Assembly (NCBI RefSeq): GCF_034929435.1
Contig: NZ_JAYFUM010000001.1
Coordinates: forward strand, 248,001-312,000
Reading direction: 5' to 3'
From: Arcicella rigui
Lineage (GTDB): Bacteria; Bacteroidota; Bacteroidia; Cytophagales; Spirosomataceae
DNA: 64,000 bases
Below are positions 41,094-51,900 of this stretch, piece after piece. The first letter of the stretch is position 1. Every line of letters starts with the position of its first letter. The notes beneath the pieces are model-generated. The model was given only the letters and a program-made list of their open reading frames with translations, searched no databases and was not told the origin of the DNA. The translations under genes and the position numbers were made by a program.

Positions 41094-43208
41094 ATGAATA
41101 TAAAAAAAGACATTGTTTTAAGGTTACGACTTGTTTTTTTGTTGATTATCTTTTTTGCAGTCGGAATTGTTTGGCGAATTGTACAATTGCAAACCATAGA
41201 AGGCGATAAGTGGCGTAAAGAAGCCAGTAAAAGGTATGTTAGAAAAAGAACGATTGAAGCCGTTCGTGGTAATATTTATGCCGATGATGGTAGCCTTTTG
41301 GCTACGTCTTTGCCAAAATATCGTTTAGGATTCGACCCACTCGTTACTTTAAGTGATAAAAACAAACAGATTTTTGATGATGGGATTATTCCGCTTTGCC
41401 ACAAATTAGCTGATTTTTATAAAGATAAAGACTGGAAAGACTACTATGCCATGATTACTTTAGCTCGTCATGATAAAATCAGTTATATCATGTTGAATGA
41501 TAAACTGATTGATTATCAGGAAATGGAGCAAATGAAAACATGGCCCATTTTTGAACACGGTAAATACAAAGGAGGCGTTGTTTTTGACAAAGTAAATGTT
41601 CGTTATAATCCATTTGGAAAAATGGGTTTTAGAACCATTGGCTATCAAAAAGATAAAAGTAAAGTAGGTATCGAGAATAGTTTTAATGCACAATTGGCAG
41701 GAACGCCCGGCAAAGGCGTTTTCGAGAAAATAGCAGGCGGAAGTTGGCGACCTATTGATGGCGGCGAAGAATCTATACCGATTCCAGGCTTAGATGTTTA
41801 TACTACTATCAACGTAAACATTCAAGATGTGGCAGAGAGTTCTTTGTTAAAAGCACTTCAAAAATACGGAGCAGATAAAGGTTGCGTAGTAGTAATGGAA
41901 GTAGCCACAGGCGAAATAAAGGCAATGACCAACCTTACAAAAATGAAAGGTGGCGATTCGTATGCCGAAACTTACAACCATGCTGTACTTGGTCTGAGCG
42001 ACCCCGGTTCGGTTTTTAAATTACCATCAATGGTAGCGATGATGGAAGAAGGCGAATTGACGAATGAAGAAATGGTGAAAACGGGCAATGGCACGATGAG
42101 AATTGGAGATAAAATCTTGAAAGATTCTAAAGTCGGTGGCTACGGAACAATCTCGGCTCAATCAGTTTTTGAACACTCGTCCAACGTCGGAACGGCACTT
42201 TTGATGTTGAAATATTTCGGAAAAGGGAAGTATAGAAAATATTACGATAAATTACATGAATTTCATTTAGACGAACCTTTGCATTTTCAGTTACGTCCAG
42301 ATGCCAGACCTGTCATCAATCGTCCTAAACGAGGGGACGTTATTGCTCTTCCTTGGAATTCTATCGGTTATGGTACTTTATTGACACCTCTGCAAATGCT
42401 TGCTTTCTACAATGCTATCGCTAATGACGGAAAGTGGATTCAGCCAATTATTGTAAAGCACACTAAAATTGCCGATAAAATTGAAGACGATTACAGAGTG
42501 TCGCAAGTAGTTTATGACACGCCACTTTGTAGTCCAGAAACGTTAGCAAAAGTAAGAAAAATGCTCGAAGGCGTAGTAGAAAGAGGAACGGCATCTAACA
42601 TCAGAAATGATTTATACAAAATTGCAGGGAAAACGGGTACTTCTCAGAAATTGATTGATGGTCAATACCGAGTAGGCAAGTATTATACTTCGTTTATTGG
42701 TTATTTCCCGGCCGAAGCACCCAAGTATAGCTGTGTAGTAATGATAGATGAGCCTCATGGCGTAAAACAAGAAGCTCTTTTTGCCAGCGACGCTTCAGCA
42801 CCTGTATTTAAAGAAATTGCCGATAAAATTTATGCTTGTGATATTCAAATGCACAAATTATTGGCAAAAAATAGTAACCCAGCGGTGAAGTTTACCTCTC
42901 ATAAGCAAGTCGCTCATTCTTCAGACATCAAAGCTATTTGTAGCGAGTTTGGAATCGAAAAAGTGCCAGCCAACGAAGGTTGGACAAGTATCGAAGAAAA
43001 TAATGGAGCGATAGAATTTGATGAACACAAAAATCCTAAAAATAAAGTACCTGATATTAGAGGAATGTCTTTAAGAGATGCCTTGTATGTATTAGAAAAC
43101 AAAGGGTTCAAAGTAAAATATCGAGGTTTAGGCAGGGTAAAGAGTCAGTCTATTCCGCCGGGTGTAGTTGCTTCAAAAAATAGAACCATAGATTTAGTAT
43201 TGAACTAA
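41094..43208 (+). CDS. ftsI: FtsI/PBP3-type peptidoglycan D,D-transpeptidase with PASTA domain
   Basis: 704 residues from the ATG at 41094; the frame is open back to 41043, but NIKKDIVLRLRLVFLL leads directly into the membrane anchor (about 12-28). The transpeptidase motifs are Ser306-x-x-Lys309 (GSVFK), Ser362-Ser-Asn (HSSN) and Lys513-Thr-Gly (GKTG). The C-terminal segment from about 643 (KVPDIRGMSLRDALYVLENKGF) is one PASTA domain. It cross-links septal peptidoglycan. Bacteroidota ftsI normally follows ftsL directly; here it begins a second dcw block. Confidence 0.95.
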   Translation: MNIKKDIVLRLRLVFLLIIFFAVGIVWRIVQLQTIEGDKWRKEASKRYVRKRTIEAVRGNIYADDGSLLATSLPKYRLGFDPLVTLSDKNKQIFDDGIIPLCHKLADFYKDKDWKDYYAMITLARHDKISYIMLNDKLIDYQEMEQMKTWPIFEHGKYKGGVVFDKVNVRYNPFGKMGFRTIGYQKDKSKVGIENSFNAQLAGTPGKGVFEKIAGGSWRPIDGGEESIPIPGLDVYTTINVNIQDVAESSLLKALQKYGADKGCVVVMEVATGEIKAMTNLTKMKGGDSYAETYNHAVLGLSDPGSVFKLPSMVAMMEEGELTNEEMVKTGNGTMRIGDKILKDSKVGGYGTISAQSVFEHSSNVGTALLMLKYFGKGKYRKYYDKLHEFHLDEPLHFQLRPDARPVINRPKRGDVIALPWNSIGYGTLLTPLQMLAFYNAIANDGKWIQPIIVKHTKIADKIEDDYRVSQVVYDTPLCSPETLAKVRKMLEGVVERGTASNIRNDLYKIAGKTGTSQKLIDGQYRVGKYYTSFIGYFPAEAPKYSCVVMIDEPHGVKQEALFASDASAPVFKEIADKIYACDIQMHKLLAKNSNPAVKFTSHKQVAHSSDIKAICSEFGIEKVPANEGWTSIEENNGAIEFDEHKNPKNKVPDIRGMSLRDALYVLENKGFKVKYRGLGRVKSQSIPPGVVASKNRTIDLVLN

Positions 43209-43218
43209 GGAGCTAAAT

Positions 43219-43272
43219 ATGAGTGCAGAATTGTGAGCGTTAAGTTTTGAATTTGAAATTCAGCACTCATAC
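43219..43272. repeat. Intercistronic dyad between ftsI and murE
   Basis: TATGAGTGCAGAATT (43219-43233) pairs with AATTCAGCACTCATA (43258-43272), 14 of 15 positions. Same design as the dyads in the ribosomal cluster. Confidence 0.65.
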
Positions 43273-43366
43273 TTTGCTATTGAGTTTTCTAAAATTTCCA
43301 TTATTTTACAAGCTTACTGCTTAATAGCCTAAAGCCGATAAAATTAATCCTAATAAACAACTGAGC

Positions 43367-44830
43367 ATGAAAGTCCTCTCCAATCTTTTAAAAAACATTA
43401 CAATAAATACATTACTTGGGAATGCCGAGGTAGAGGTTTCATCCATTATCATTGATTCTCGTGCAGTTACAGAAGGTTCTATGTTTGTGGCATTGAAAGG
43501 AACACAAGTAGATGGACATACCTTTATCGAAAAAGCCATTGCAATGGGAGCAAAGTCTATTCTTTGCGAAGACCTTCCCGAAAATATTGTTGAAAGTGTT
43601 ACCTATCTACAAGTAAAAAATGCAGCCGAAACATTGGGCTATTTGGCATCTGCTTTTTATGACCATCCATCGCAAAAATTAAAATTAGTAGGTATTACGG
43701 GTACAAACGGAAAAACGACAACGGTTACTTTGCTATTTCGTTTGTTTCGTCAATTAGGTTATCGTTGTGGTTTGATTTCAACGGTTCAAAATCAGATTGA
43801 CGAAGAAGTAATTCCTTCAACTCATACTACGCCAGATGCCGTAAACTTGAATAAACTTTTAGCCGAAATGGTTGAAGCAGGCTGTACCAATGCTTTTATG
43901 GAAGTAAGTTCACATTCGGTAGTACAGCACAGAATTACAGGATTGACTTTTGCAGGAGGTATTTTCTCGAATATTACACACGACCATCTCGATTTTCACG
44001 GAACATTCGATAATTATATCAAAGCCAAAAAAGGCTTTTTTGATGCTTTGCCCAAAACAGCTTTCGCATTAGTCAATATCGACGACCGCCGTGGAGCAGT
44101 AATGGTTCAAAATACTAAAGCAAGTATCAAAACCTACTCTTTAGAAACTTTAGCAACCGTAAAAGGCAGAATCGTTTCAGATAGTATTTATGGCTTGCAA
44201 ATGGAAATAGATGGAAAAGAAATCCATTTTCAGCTTATTGGTACTTTCAATGCCTATAATTTAATGGCGATTTATGGAGCAGCCATTCTTTTGGGCGAAG
44301 ACCGTGACGAAGTATTGGTACAAATGTCTGGACTTCTTACCGCACCCGGACGATTTGAACAAATTGTTTCTGTAAAAGACCAAAAAGTAGGTATCGTCGA
44401 TTATGCCCATACGCCAGACGCTTTAGAAAATGTATTGAAAACCATCAATCAAATCAAAGGCGACAACCAGCAAGTGATTACCGTAGTAGGTTGTGGAGGA
44501 AACAGAGATGCCACCAAACGCCCTATCATGGCGAAGATTGCCTGTACTTTATCGAATAAAGTAATTCTTACTTCCGATAACCCAAGAAAAGAAGACCCAA
44601 TGGATATTTTGGCACAAATGCAAAAGGGCGTTCCTCCGATAGATTTCAAGAAAACAAAGACCATCGAAGACCGCAAAGAAGCCATTTTGTATGCCGTAAA
44701 TACTTTGGCAAATGCTGGAGATATTATCTTGGTAGCAGGCAAAGGACACGAAACCTACCAAGAAATACAAGGAATAAAGTATGATTTTGACGATAGATTA
44801 GTGCTGAAAGAAGCATTTGGACAGGCATAG
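43367..44830 (+). CDS. murE: UDP-MurNAc-L-Ala-D-Glu:meso-diaminopimelate ligase
   Basis: 487 residues. The N-terminal domain binds the UDP-sugar (SSIIIDSRAVTEGSMFVALKG, split); the ATPase domain has TGTNGKTT (111-118) and SSHSVVQHR; the C-terminal domain contains DNPR (404-407), the mark of the meso-DAP-specific enzyme rather than lysine-adding MurE. It adds the third residue of the peptidoglycan stem in the cytoplasm. Between ftsI and mraY as in the standard dcw order. Confidence 0.96.
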   Translation: MKVLSNLLKNITINTLLGNAEVEVSSIIIDSRAVTEGSMFVALKGTQVDGHTFIEKAIAMGAKSILCEDLPENIVESVTYLQVKNAAETLGYLASAFYDHPSQKLKLVGITGTNGKTTTVTLLFRLFRQLGYRCGLISTVQNQIDEEVIPSTHTTPDAVNLNKLLAEMVEAGCTNAFMEVSSHSVVQHRITGLTFAGGIFSNITHDHLDFHGTFDNYIKAKKGFFDALPKTAFALVNIDDRRGAVMVQNTKASIKTYSLETLATVKGRIVSDSIYGLQMEIDGKEIHFQLIGTFNAYNLMAIYGAAILLGEDRDEVLVQMSGLLTAPGRFEQIVSVKDQKVGIVDYAHTPDALENVLKTINQIKGDNQQVITVVGCGGNRDATKRPIMAKIACTLSNKVILTSDNPRKEDPMDILAQMQKGVPPIDFKKTKTIEDRKEAILYAVNTLANAGDIILVAGKGHETYQEIQGIKYDFDDRLVLKEAFGQA

Positions 44831-44869
44831 TCACTCAAGAAGCTTTTAAAATAGGAAAAAGGATATTTC

Positions 44870-44899
44870 TTGAAAACTAAATTAACATTACTAAATTTG
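44870..44899 (+). promoter_or_regulatory. Promoter upstream of mraY
   Basis: TTG at 44870-44872, a 19-nt spacer and TAAATTTG at 44892-44899, in the 146-nt murE-mraY gap. A good consensus match, suggesting mraY has its own transcript in addition to read-through. Confidence 0.5.
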
Positions 44900-44976
44900 C
44901 GTTTCGTTTTTCGAGAAAAGGATTTTTTATCTAAAATAGAAAATAAATTTCCAATCATCATTCTAACCAACTTGTC

Positions 44977-46191
44977 ATGCTTTATTACTTATTTGATTAT
45001 TTGGATAAACACTTCAACTTCCCGGGTGCAGGTTTGTTTCAATATATTACCTTTCGTGCTTTTGCGGCGGTAATTACTTCTTTGGGAATCGCTGCTATTT
45101 GGGGTAAAGCTGTTATCAACCAACTCCGAAAGCTACAAATTGGCGAAGACATCAGAGATTTAGGCTTGGAAGGACAAATGCAAAAGAAAGGAACACCTAC
45201 AATGGGTGGTTTTATCATTCTTTTGTCGCTGATTGTACCAACTTTGCTTTTTGCCAAGCTGCATAATATTTACATCATTTTATTATTAGTAACGGCCGTT
45301 TGGTTGGGTGGTGTAGGTTTTTTAGACGATTATATCAAAGTATTCAAGAAAAACAAAGAAGGACTTTCAGGAAAATTCAAGATTGTTGGGCAAATCGGTT
45401 TGGGATTAATCGTTGGGCTTACGATGTGGTTCAACGACGACATCAAAGTACGCTTTTATGAAAAAGCTAAAATTGCCTCAAATATTGGAGCTGTTCAGCA
45501 ATTTACAGATTCAAAAGCACTGATTTCAACTGTACCTTTTTTAAAAAATAACCAATTTGATTATAGCTATCTAATTCCTGATTTCTTAGGTTTAGACCAA
45601 TATACTTGGGTGGTATATGTAATTGCTGTGATTTTTATCATTACAGCCGTTTCAAATGGAGCAAATATCACAGACGGTATCGACGGCTTGGCAGCAGGAA
45701 CTTCGATGATTATCGGTATCGGTTTAGCTATTTTGGCTTATGTTTCTGGTAACAAAGTATTCTCGCAGTACTTAAATGTAATGTTTATTCCTAATTCTGG
45801 GGAATTGGCCGTCTTTTGTGCCGCCTTTGTGGGTGCTTGTATTGGGTTTTTGTGGTACAATTCATTCCCAGCACAAGTATTTATGGGCGATACAGGCAGT
45901 TTGATGTTGGGCGGAGTAATTGCTACTTTGGCAATTGTAATTCGTAAAGAATTGCTGATTCCTGTTTTGTGTGGTATTTTCTTGATAGAATTGGTATCAG
46001 TAATTATGCAAGTGAGTTACTTCAAATACACAAAGAAAAAGTTTGGCGAAGGGCGAAGAATCTTCCTGATGTCGCCATTGCACCATCACTTTCAGAAAAA
46101 AGGATATCACGAAGCCAAACTGGTTACTCGTTTCTGGATTATCTGCATTTTGTTAGTAGTAGTGTCGGTAGTAACCTTGAAACTAAGATAG
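44977..46191 (+). CDS. mraY: Phospho-N-acetylmuramoyl-pentapeptide transferase (MraY)
   Basis: 404 residues with about ten membrane spans. GTPTMGGFIIL, GFLDDYIKVFKKNKEGLSGKFK, NITDGIDGLAAG (Mg2+-binding Asp cluster), FMGDTGSLMLGG and MSPLHHHFQKKGYHE are the diagnostic loops. It makes lipid I from UDP-MurNAc-pentapeptide and undecaprenyl phosphate. The cluster stops here: murD, ftsW, murG and murC do not follow. Confidence 0.96.
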   Translation: MLYYLFDYLDKHFNFPGAGLFQYITFRAFAAVITSLGIAAIWGKAVINQLRKLQIGEDIRDLGLEGQMQKKGTPTMGGFIILLSLIVPTLLFAKLHNIYIILLLVTAVWLGGVGFLDDYIKVFKKNKEGLSGKFKIVGQIGLGLIVGLTMWFNDDIKVRFYEKAKIASNIGAVQQFTDSKALISTVPFLKNNQFDYSYLIPDFLGLDQYTWVVYVIAVIFIITAVSNGANITDGIDGLAAGTSMIIGIGLAILAYVSGNKVFSQYLNVMFIPNSGELAVFCAAFVGACIGFLWYNSFPAQVFMGDTGSLMLGGVIATLAIVIRKELLIPVLCGIFLIELVSVIMQVSYFKYTKKKFGEGRRIFLMSPLHHHFQKKGYHEAKLVTRFWIICILLVVVSVVTLKLR

Positions 46192-46204
46192 ATTTAAAAT
46201 ACCT

Positions 46205-46235
46205 AAAAACTCCTTTGAAAACCAAAGGAGTTTTT
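46205..46235 (+). terminator. Terminator after mraY
   Basis: AAAAACTCCTTTG (46205-46217) and CAAAGGAGTTTTT (46223-46235) form a perfect 13-bp stem, loop 5 nt, followed by more T residues. It confirms that the dcw block ends at mraY. Confidence 0.92.
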
Positions 46236-46507
46236 TTATCCTCGAAAGTCACCACTTATAAAAACTTCACAAAAATTACTTAGCTACCAAAAACTAATTT
46301 GTAAATTTGGCGTTATCAATTCATAAAATCTATGAAATATATTTGCTTGATAAAATAGGGCAACAAACAAAAACTTGGTTTTAAGTGGTGATTAGTAAAT
46401 GGTGATTGGTGATTAGCTTTTCAAATTTTTAATTATTAGCTATTTATGAAAATAAAAACGTTAATTAAGTTATAATCATTACTTATACAATCGAGTATCT
46501 GTTTTTC
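46236..46507. other. Non-coding gap with iterated words
   Basis: AT-rich. GGTGATTAGTAAATGGTGATTGG-like words (near 46387-46420) resemble the iterated left arms of the dyads, with no clear complementary arm. A TAAATTTG box sits at 46302-46309. No ORF or RNA gene is supported. Confidence 0.4.
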
Positions 46508-46515
46508 TAATTTTG
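46508..46515 (+). promoter_or_regulatory. -7 box for the DUF4834-like gene
   Basis: TAATTTTG, 40 nt before the ATG at 46555; no clear -33 TTG. Confidence 0.4.
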
Positions 46516-46554
46516 AAAGCTTTGTTTTAGTTGATAATTAAATCATCGAATAAA

Positions 46555-46809
46555 ATGTTAAAAATACTGCTTATCATTTTTCTTATCTTATTTATTTTTC
46601 CACGCTTGTTGAAATGGGCATTAAGAGGTTTTGTTGTTTCGCAGTTCAATAAAGCACAACAAGATTTTCAGCAACAACAGCAAGCCAATTATCAATCTAC
46701 ACGCAAAAGAGAAGGGCAAATAGATGTAGATTTTATTCCTCCTAAAAAAGGTAAAAGTACCGAAAATTTTGATGGAGGTGAATATATAGATTACGAGGAG
46801 GTCAAGTAA
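46555..46809 (+). CDS. Small membrane protein, DUF4834-like
   Basis: 84 residues from the ATG at 46555. One N-terminal membrane span (ILLIIFLILFIFPRLLKW) and a polar tail rich in Gln (FQQQQQANYQ) that ends IDVDFIPPKK and GGEYIDYEEVK. The final Y/F-x-D/E-Y-E-E-V-K pattern is one I recall from Bacteroidota DUF4834 proteins, of unknown function. Single gene. Confidence 0.65.
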   Translation: MLKILLIIFLILFIFPRLLKWALRGFVVSQFNKAQQDFQQQQQANYQSTRKREGQIDVDFIPPKKGKSTENFDGGEYIDYEEVK

Positions 46810-46913
46810 AAGACCTCTTTTTATTTTGTACTTATTTAATAGTTACTTTATCTATCAAGAATTCTTAAACATATCTGAATTTTATTCGTTTATCTAAAAA
46901 ACAGCAAATAAAT

Positions 46914-46943
46914 TTTGTGTTTACGATAAAAATTGTATTTTTG
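46914..46943 (+). promoter_or_regulatory. Promoter upstream of the acidic protein and efflux operon
   Basis: TTTG at 46914-46917, an 18-nt spacer and TATTTTTG at 46936-46943; the GTG start of the next gene is 23 nt downstream. One of the best matches in the window. Confidence 0.55.
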
Positions 46944-46966
46944 TTAAATAGGAATTTGTACTTTTT

Positions 46967-47500
46967 GTGGAAATAGCTTTAAAACATATCCTTTTTTGCA
47001 TTAAATGCACATTTTTGATTTTTCTACTTATCAAAACAAATCCGACATCTGCAAACAAAAATTGTACTAATCCAAGTTTTTTTATTGTTGAAGGTAGCGT
47101 TCATAAACCTGTTGTTTCGGTACTTTCTACCCGAAAAGTAAGCAAGGTAATCGGTCTGTCATGCCAAAATGCAGATAATGTTTCCAGACGCTACAAAACG
47201 CTAAAAGACTTTCAAAAACACACTCGCTTTTTTCCATTAGGAAATTTATTTCTTGGTTTTGACGACTCTGAATTAGATGAAGAGGAAGAAGATGAAATTG
47301 TTCAGAAAAAAAGTAAAACGGCAAAACGTAACCGTTCAGCATACTTAGTTGGTTTTTTGAATACGCCTGAATCTTCTCAATTTGATGAAGAAATAATGCA
47401 ACAAAAAACCACTTTTAATCATTTCCTCAATCCGTTTTATCTTGATGTAATTATTCAATTACATTCACCTCCTCCCGATTTTTCTTATTTATCGGCTTAA
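46967..47500 (+). CDS. Hypothetical protein with acidic segment
   Basis: 177 residues with a GTG start at 46967; no ATG gives the hydrophobic N-terminus (ILFCIKCTFLIFLLI, about 8-22), which may be a signal peptide or anchor. The centre has an acidic stretch (DDSELDEEEEDEI) followed by a basic one (KKSKTAKRNR), and the end reads LHSPPPDFSYL. No family is recognised. It lies 274 nt before the RND adaptor gene on the same strand; small exported proteins ahead of efflux operons are common in Bacteroidota, but a link is inference. Confidence 0.5.
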   Translation: MEIALKHILFCIKCTFLIFLLIKTNPTSANKNCTNPSFFIVEGSVHKPVVSVLSTRKVSKVIGLSCQNADNVSRRYKTLKDFQKHTRFFPLGNLFLGFDDSELDEEEEDEIVQKKSKTAKRNRSAYLVGFLNTPESSQFDEEIMQQKTTFNHFLNPFYLDVIIQLHSPPPDFSYLSA

Positions 47501-47774
47501 TACAATCCAAAAACATTCTCAATCAGGCACTTCTTTAATTCAAGAAACGACGCCGATATTGCTATTCTGTCATTTCGATAGAGTAAAAATAGTATTGAGT
47601 ATTGTTCAGTCGGACTGTTTGTTGTAATGAATCTCATCAAAAATGGGTTTCCCTATATTGTGTTGGCTTTTCCATTCGATATGTTGAAAACCTAAATCTA
47701 TCTATTGCTTCTACTTTGCTTGTTTGTCCCAAAGTTGAAGCCTAACCAATCAATTTCACTTAATCATTCATATA

Positions 47775-48896
47775 ATGAAAAAAGTATTTGTATTTCTCAG
47801 CACAATTATCACTTGTTTACAATTAGCGGCTTGTTCATCGAATAAAGAAAGCGAAGACAAAAAAGAGAGCTTTCCGACAACAAACCCTATCGTAATTGAT
47901 ACAGACTATAATAATGACTATGTCTCGGATATTCATGCGATAAAAAACGTAGAAATCAGAGCAAGAGTAAAAGGGTATATCGACAAAATCCTTGTTGATG
48001 AAGGAAAATTTGTACAAAAGGGACAAATACTATTTTGTATCAGCAATCAAGAATATAAAGAAGAAATCCTAAAAGCGAAGGCGATGCTGAAAAGTGCTAT
48101 TGCCGAAGCAAAAGCTGCCGAGCTGAATTTACAAAACGTAAAATTATTGGTAGAAAAAAATGTAGTGTCGAAAACTGAGTTTGAAATGGCAAAAGCAAAA
48201 TTAGATGCTTTGAATGCTAAAATCGAAGAAGCTCAATCGCACGAAACCAGTGCCAAATTGAAATTATCTTTTACCGAAATCAAAGCTCCATTTGACGGTA
48301 TCGTTGACAGAATTCCGAATAAAATCGGGAGTTTAATTGATGAAGGCACTTTATTAACAACCATCTCAGATACCAAAGAAGTGTTTGCGTACTTCAACGT
48401 ATCAGAAAAAGAGTATTTAGATTTTGCAAAAACCATTCGTGAATCAGCTAAAAGTGAAGTGTCTTTGATTTTGGCTAATAACGAAACGCACGATTACAAA
48501 GGAAATATCGAAACAATCGAAGGAGAATTTGATAAAAATACAGGAAGTATCGCTTTCAGAGCAAGATTTGCCAATCCAGAGAGAATCTTAAAACATGGCT
48601 CAAGCGGTAAAGTGAGAATCAATAATCATGTAAAAAATGCTTTGGTGATTCCACAAAAATCAACTTTTGAAATTCAAGATAAAGTATATGTTTTTGTAGT
48701 GGACAAAAACAATAAAATTCAAACCAGAAATGTCGTTCCCAAACTACGAATCCCACACTTGTTTATTATAGAATCAGGTGTATCGACGAGCGATAAAATT
48801 ATTTATGAAGGTATTCAAAATCTAAAAGACGGCATGACAATCATCCCAGAGATGGTAGCGATGGATAAAATCATCACAGAGTTGAGAAGTAAGTAA
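47775..48896 (+). CDS. RND efflux periplasmic adaptor lipoprotein (AcrA/HlyD family)
   Basis: 373 residues. The lipoprotein signal ends LQLAACSSN, so Cys20 is probably lipidated. Then a lipoyl half (NVEIRARVKGYIDKILVDEGKFVQKGQILF, split), a helical hairpin (LKAKAMLKSAIAEAKAAEL), the second lipoyl half (SFTEIKAPFDGIVDRIPNKIGSLI) and beta-barrel domains ending in the membrane-proximal part. It bridges the inner-membrane pump and outer-membrane channel. First of three genes; the pump follows after 34 nt. Confidence 0.93.
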   Translation: MKKVFVFLSTIITCLQLAACSSNKESEDKKESFPTTNPIVIDTDYNNDYVSDIHAIKNVEIRARVKGYIDKILVDEGKFVQKGQILFCISNQEYKEEILKAKAMLKSAIAEAKAAELNLQNVKLLVEKNVVSKTEFEMAKAKLDALNAKIEEAQSHETSAKLKLSFTEIKAPFDGIVDRIPNKIGSLIDEGTLLTTISDTKEVFAYFNVSEKEYLDFAKTIRESAKSEVSLILANNETHDYKGNIETIEGEFDKNTGSIAFRARFANPERILKHGSSGKVRINNHVKNALVIPQKSTFEIQDKVYVFVVDKNNKIQTRNVVPKLRIPHLFIIESGVSTSDKIIYEGIQNLKDGMTIIPEMVAMDKIITELRSK

Positions 48897-48930
48897 TTTG
48901 TCTTTTAAAGATTTTAAAAAAATAAGCAAT

Positions 48931-51900
48931 ATGTTTTCAAAATTCATCAATAGACCCGTGTTGTCGATTGTGATTTCGTTGATTATCGTCTTTTTAGGCG
49001 TATTGGCGGTAACACAATTACCCGTGACACAATTCCCTGATATTGTTCCTCCAGCCGTTACCGTAACTACAAAATATACAGGTGCAAACGCCGAAGTATG
49101 TGCCAAAGCCGTAGTAACACCCTTAGAACGTGCCATCAACGGAGTATCAGGCATGACTTATATGACCTCGGTTTCGGGAAATGACGGAACGAGTATCATC
49201 CAAATCTATTTTCAAGTAGGCACAGACCCCGACATTGCGGCAGTAAACGTGCAAAACAGGGTTTCGACTGTATTAGATGAATTACCCGAAGAGGTAATCA
49301 AAGCAGGGGTTTCAACCGAAAAAGAGGTAAACAGTATGTTGATGTACTTAAACATCATGACGAACGATACCACTGCGGATGAAAAATTCCTTTACAACTT
49401 TACCGACATCAACATTTTAGCAGAATTAAAAAGGATTGATGGGGTAGGTTTTGCGGATATTATGGGGCAACGAGAGTACTCTATGCGTGTGTGGTTGAAA
49501 CCCGATAGAATGATTGCCTATAATGTTTCGGCAGATGATGTAGTAAAAGCCTTAAAAAGCCAAAACGTAGAAGCCGCTCCCGGAAAAATTGGTGAAAGTT
49601 CGGGTAGAAAAGCTCAGTCTTTGCAGTACGTACTCAGATATACAGGGAAATTTACACAGATTTCTCAGTATGAAAATATCATCATTAAGGCAAATGCTAC
49701 GGGTGAAATACTTCGTTTGAAAGAGATTGCTGACATTGAATTTGGGTCTTTAGATTACGACGTACTTTCTAAAGAAAACGGACGACCTTCGGCGGCAATT
49801 ATTATGAAACAAAGACCGGGTTCAAACGCAAGTACGGTTATCAGCAATGTGAAAAAAAGAATGGCTGAACTAAAAGCTACTTCGTTCCCGCCCGGCATGG
49901 ATTATACCATTAGTTACGACGTATCAAGATTCTTGGATGCTTCAATTCACGAAGTAATCAAAACCTTGATTGAAGCCTTTATTTTGGTGGCTTTAGTAGT
50001 GTTTCTTTTCTTGCAAGATTTCCGCTCTACGCTTATTCCTGCCATTGCCGTACCAGTTTCTTTGGTAGGTACTTTCTTTTTTATGCAGGTTTTTGGTTTC
50101 TCCATCAATATCCTTACACTTTTTGCCTTGGTATTGGCGATTGGTATTGTGGTAGATGATGCCATCGTAGTAGTGGAAGCCGTACACGCCAAAATGGAAG
50201 CCGAACATTTAGGACCCAAAGAGGCGACTATTGCCTCAATCAATGAAATCAGCGGTGCTATTTTGGCAATTACTTTGGTAATGACTTCCGTATTTATTCC
50301 AGTAGCCTTTTTGTCGGGGCCAGTTGGGGTTTTTTATCGGCAGTTTTCAATTACGATGGCAATCGCCATTGTCATTTCCGCCGTCAATGCCCTTACACTT
50401 ACGCCTGCTTTATGTGCAATTATTCTAAAAGATAATCATGGGAAAGCAAAAAATAAGAATTTATTAGACCGCTTTTTCGACCAATTTAACCAAAAGTATG
50501 ATGCTGTTTCTGAAAGATATAGAAAAGTACTTCGGGTAATTGTGAATAGAAAAGTAGTAACCTTTTCGATGTTGATTTTCTTTATTGTGGCTACTTATGG
50601 TGTGAATATTTTCTTGCCATCGGGTTTTATTCCGACGGAAGACCAAGGAACAGTGTATGCCAACGTAACTACGCCAACGGGTTCTACTATTGAAAGAACC
50701 GAAGCCGTAATGGACGAAATCCAGAAAGCTGCCAATGCAACAGATGCCGTAGAGTCTATTTCTACTTTGGCAGGTTTTAGTCTTCTTACAGACGGTTCGG
50801 GTGCTTCTTTCGGTATGGGTATGATTAACCTAAAACCATGGGAACACCGTAAAGAATCGGTTGATGAAGTAGTGGATATTCTGACAGAAAAAACCAAGAA
50901 AATCAAAGATGCCAGTATTCAGTTTTTCCCACCGCCAGCAGTTCCCGGTTATGGAAATGCCAGTGGTTTTGAACTAAGAGTACAAGACAAATCAGGAAGC
51001 GGAGATTTACAGAAACTCCAAAAAGTAACCAAGGATTTTGTGAATGAACTCAATAAACGTCCTGAAATTGCCAATGCCTTCACCAGTTTTGATGCCAACT
51101 TTCCACAGTATTTAATCAATGTGGATAACGACAAGGCTGCTCAAAAAGGCGTTACGATTGACAATGCGATGGATAACCTCCAGTCATTAATCGGTAGTTA
51201 TTACGCCACTAACTTTATTCGTTTTGGACAAATGTATAAAGTAATGGTGCAGGCTTTACCTAAGTACAGAGCCCAGCCTGATGATATTCTAAGAATGTAC
51301 GTAAAAAATGACCAAGGTGAAATGGTACCTTACTCGGCATTTATCAAAGTAGAACGTGTTTATGGCCCTGAACAACTCACACGCTACAATATGTACACTT
51401 CGGCAATGGTGAATGGCGAGCCAGCCGAAGGTTATAGTAGTGGAAAAGCCATTGAAGCCATCAAAGAAGTAGCGGCTACCAAATTACCTAAAGGCTATAC
51501 TTACGACTGGTCGGGGATGACAAGAGATGAAATTTTATCGGGAAATCAAGCGATTTATATTTTTATCATCTGTCTTACATTCGTTTATCTTTTATTATCA
51601 GCACAATACGAAAGCTTCATTTTGCCAATTCCTGTAATCTTGTCTTTACCAACAGGTATTTTCGGAGCATTCTTCTTACTCTGGACATTAGGTTTACAAA
51701 ACAACATTTATGCACAAGTTGCCTTAGTCATGTTGATTGGGCTTTTAGGGAAAAATGCGATTTTGATTGTAGAGTTTGCCATTATGAAACAAAAAGAAGG
51801 TATTACGCCATTTGAAGCCGCCATTGAAGGTGCAGTTTCCAGACTTCGTCCGATTTTGATGACTTCCTTTGCCTTTATTGCAGGACTTATTCCTTTGATG

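Noticed and set aside
30040..46191. Accessory block between ftsL and ftsI as a prophage or integrative element
   Set aside because: No integrase, transposase, phage structural gene, tRNA or attachment repeat was seen at either edge.
46914..47774. Two-component regulator or TetR-type repressor for the efflux operon
   Set aside because: The only upstream gene encodes an acidic protein without an HTH; no regulator gene lies in the window next to the pump.
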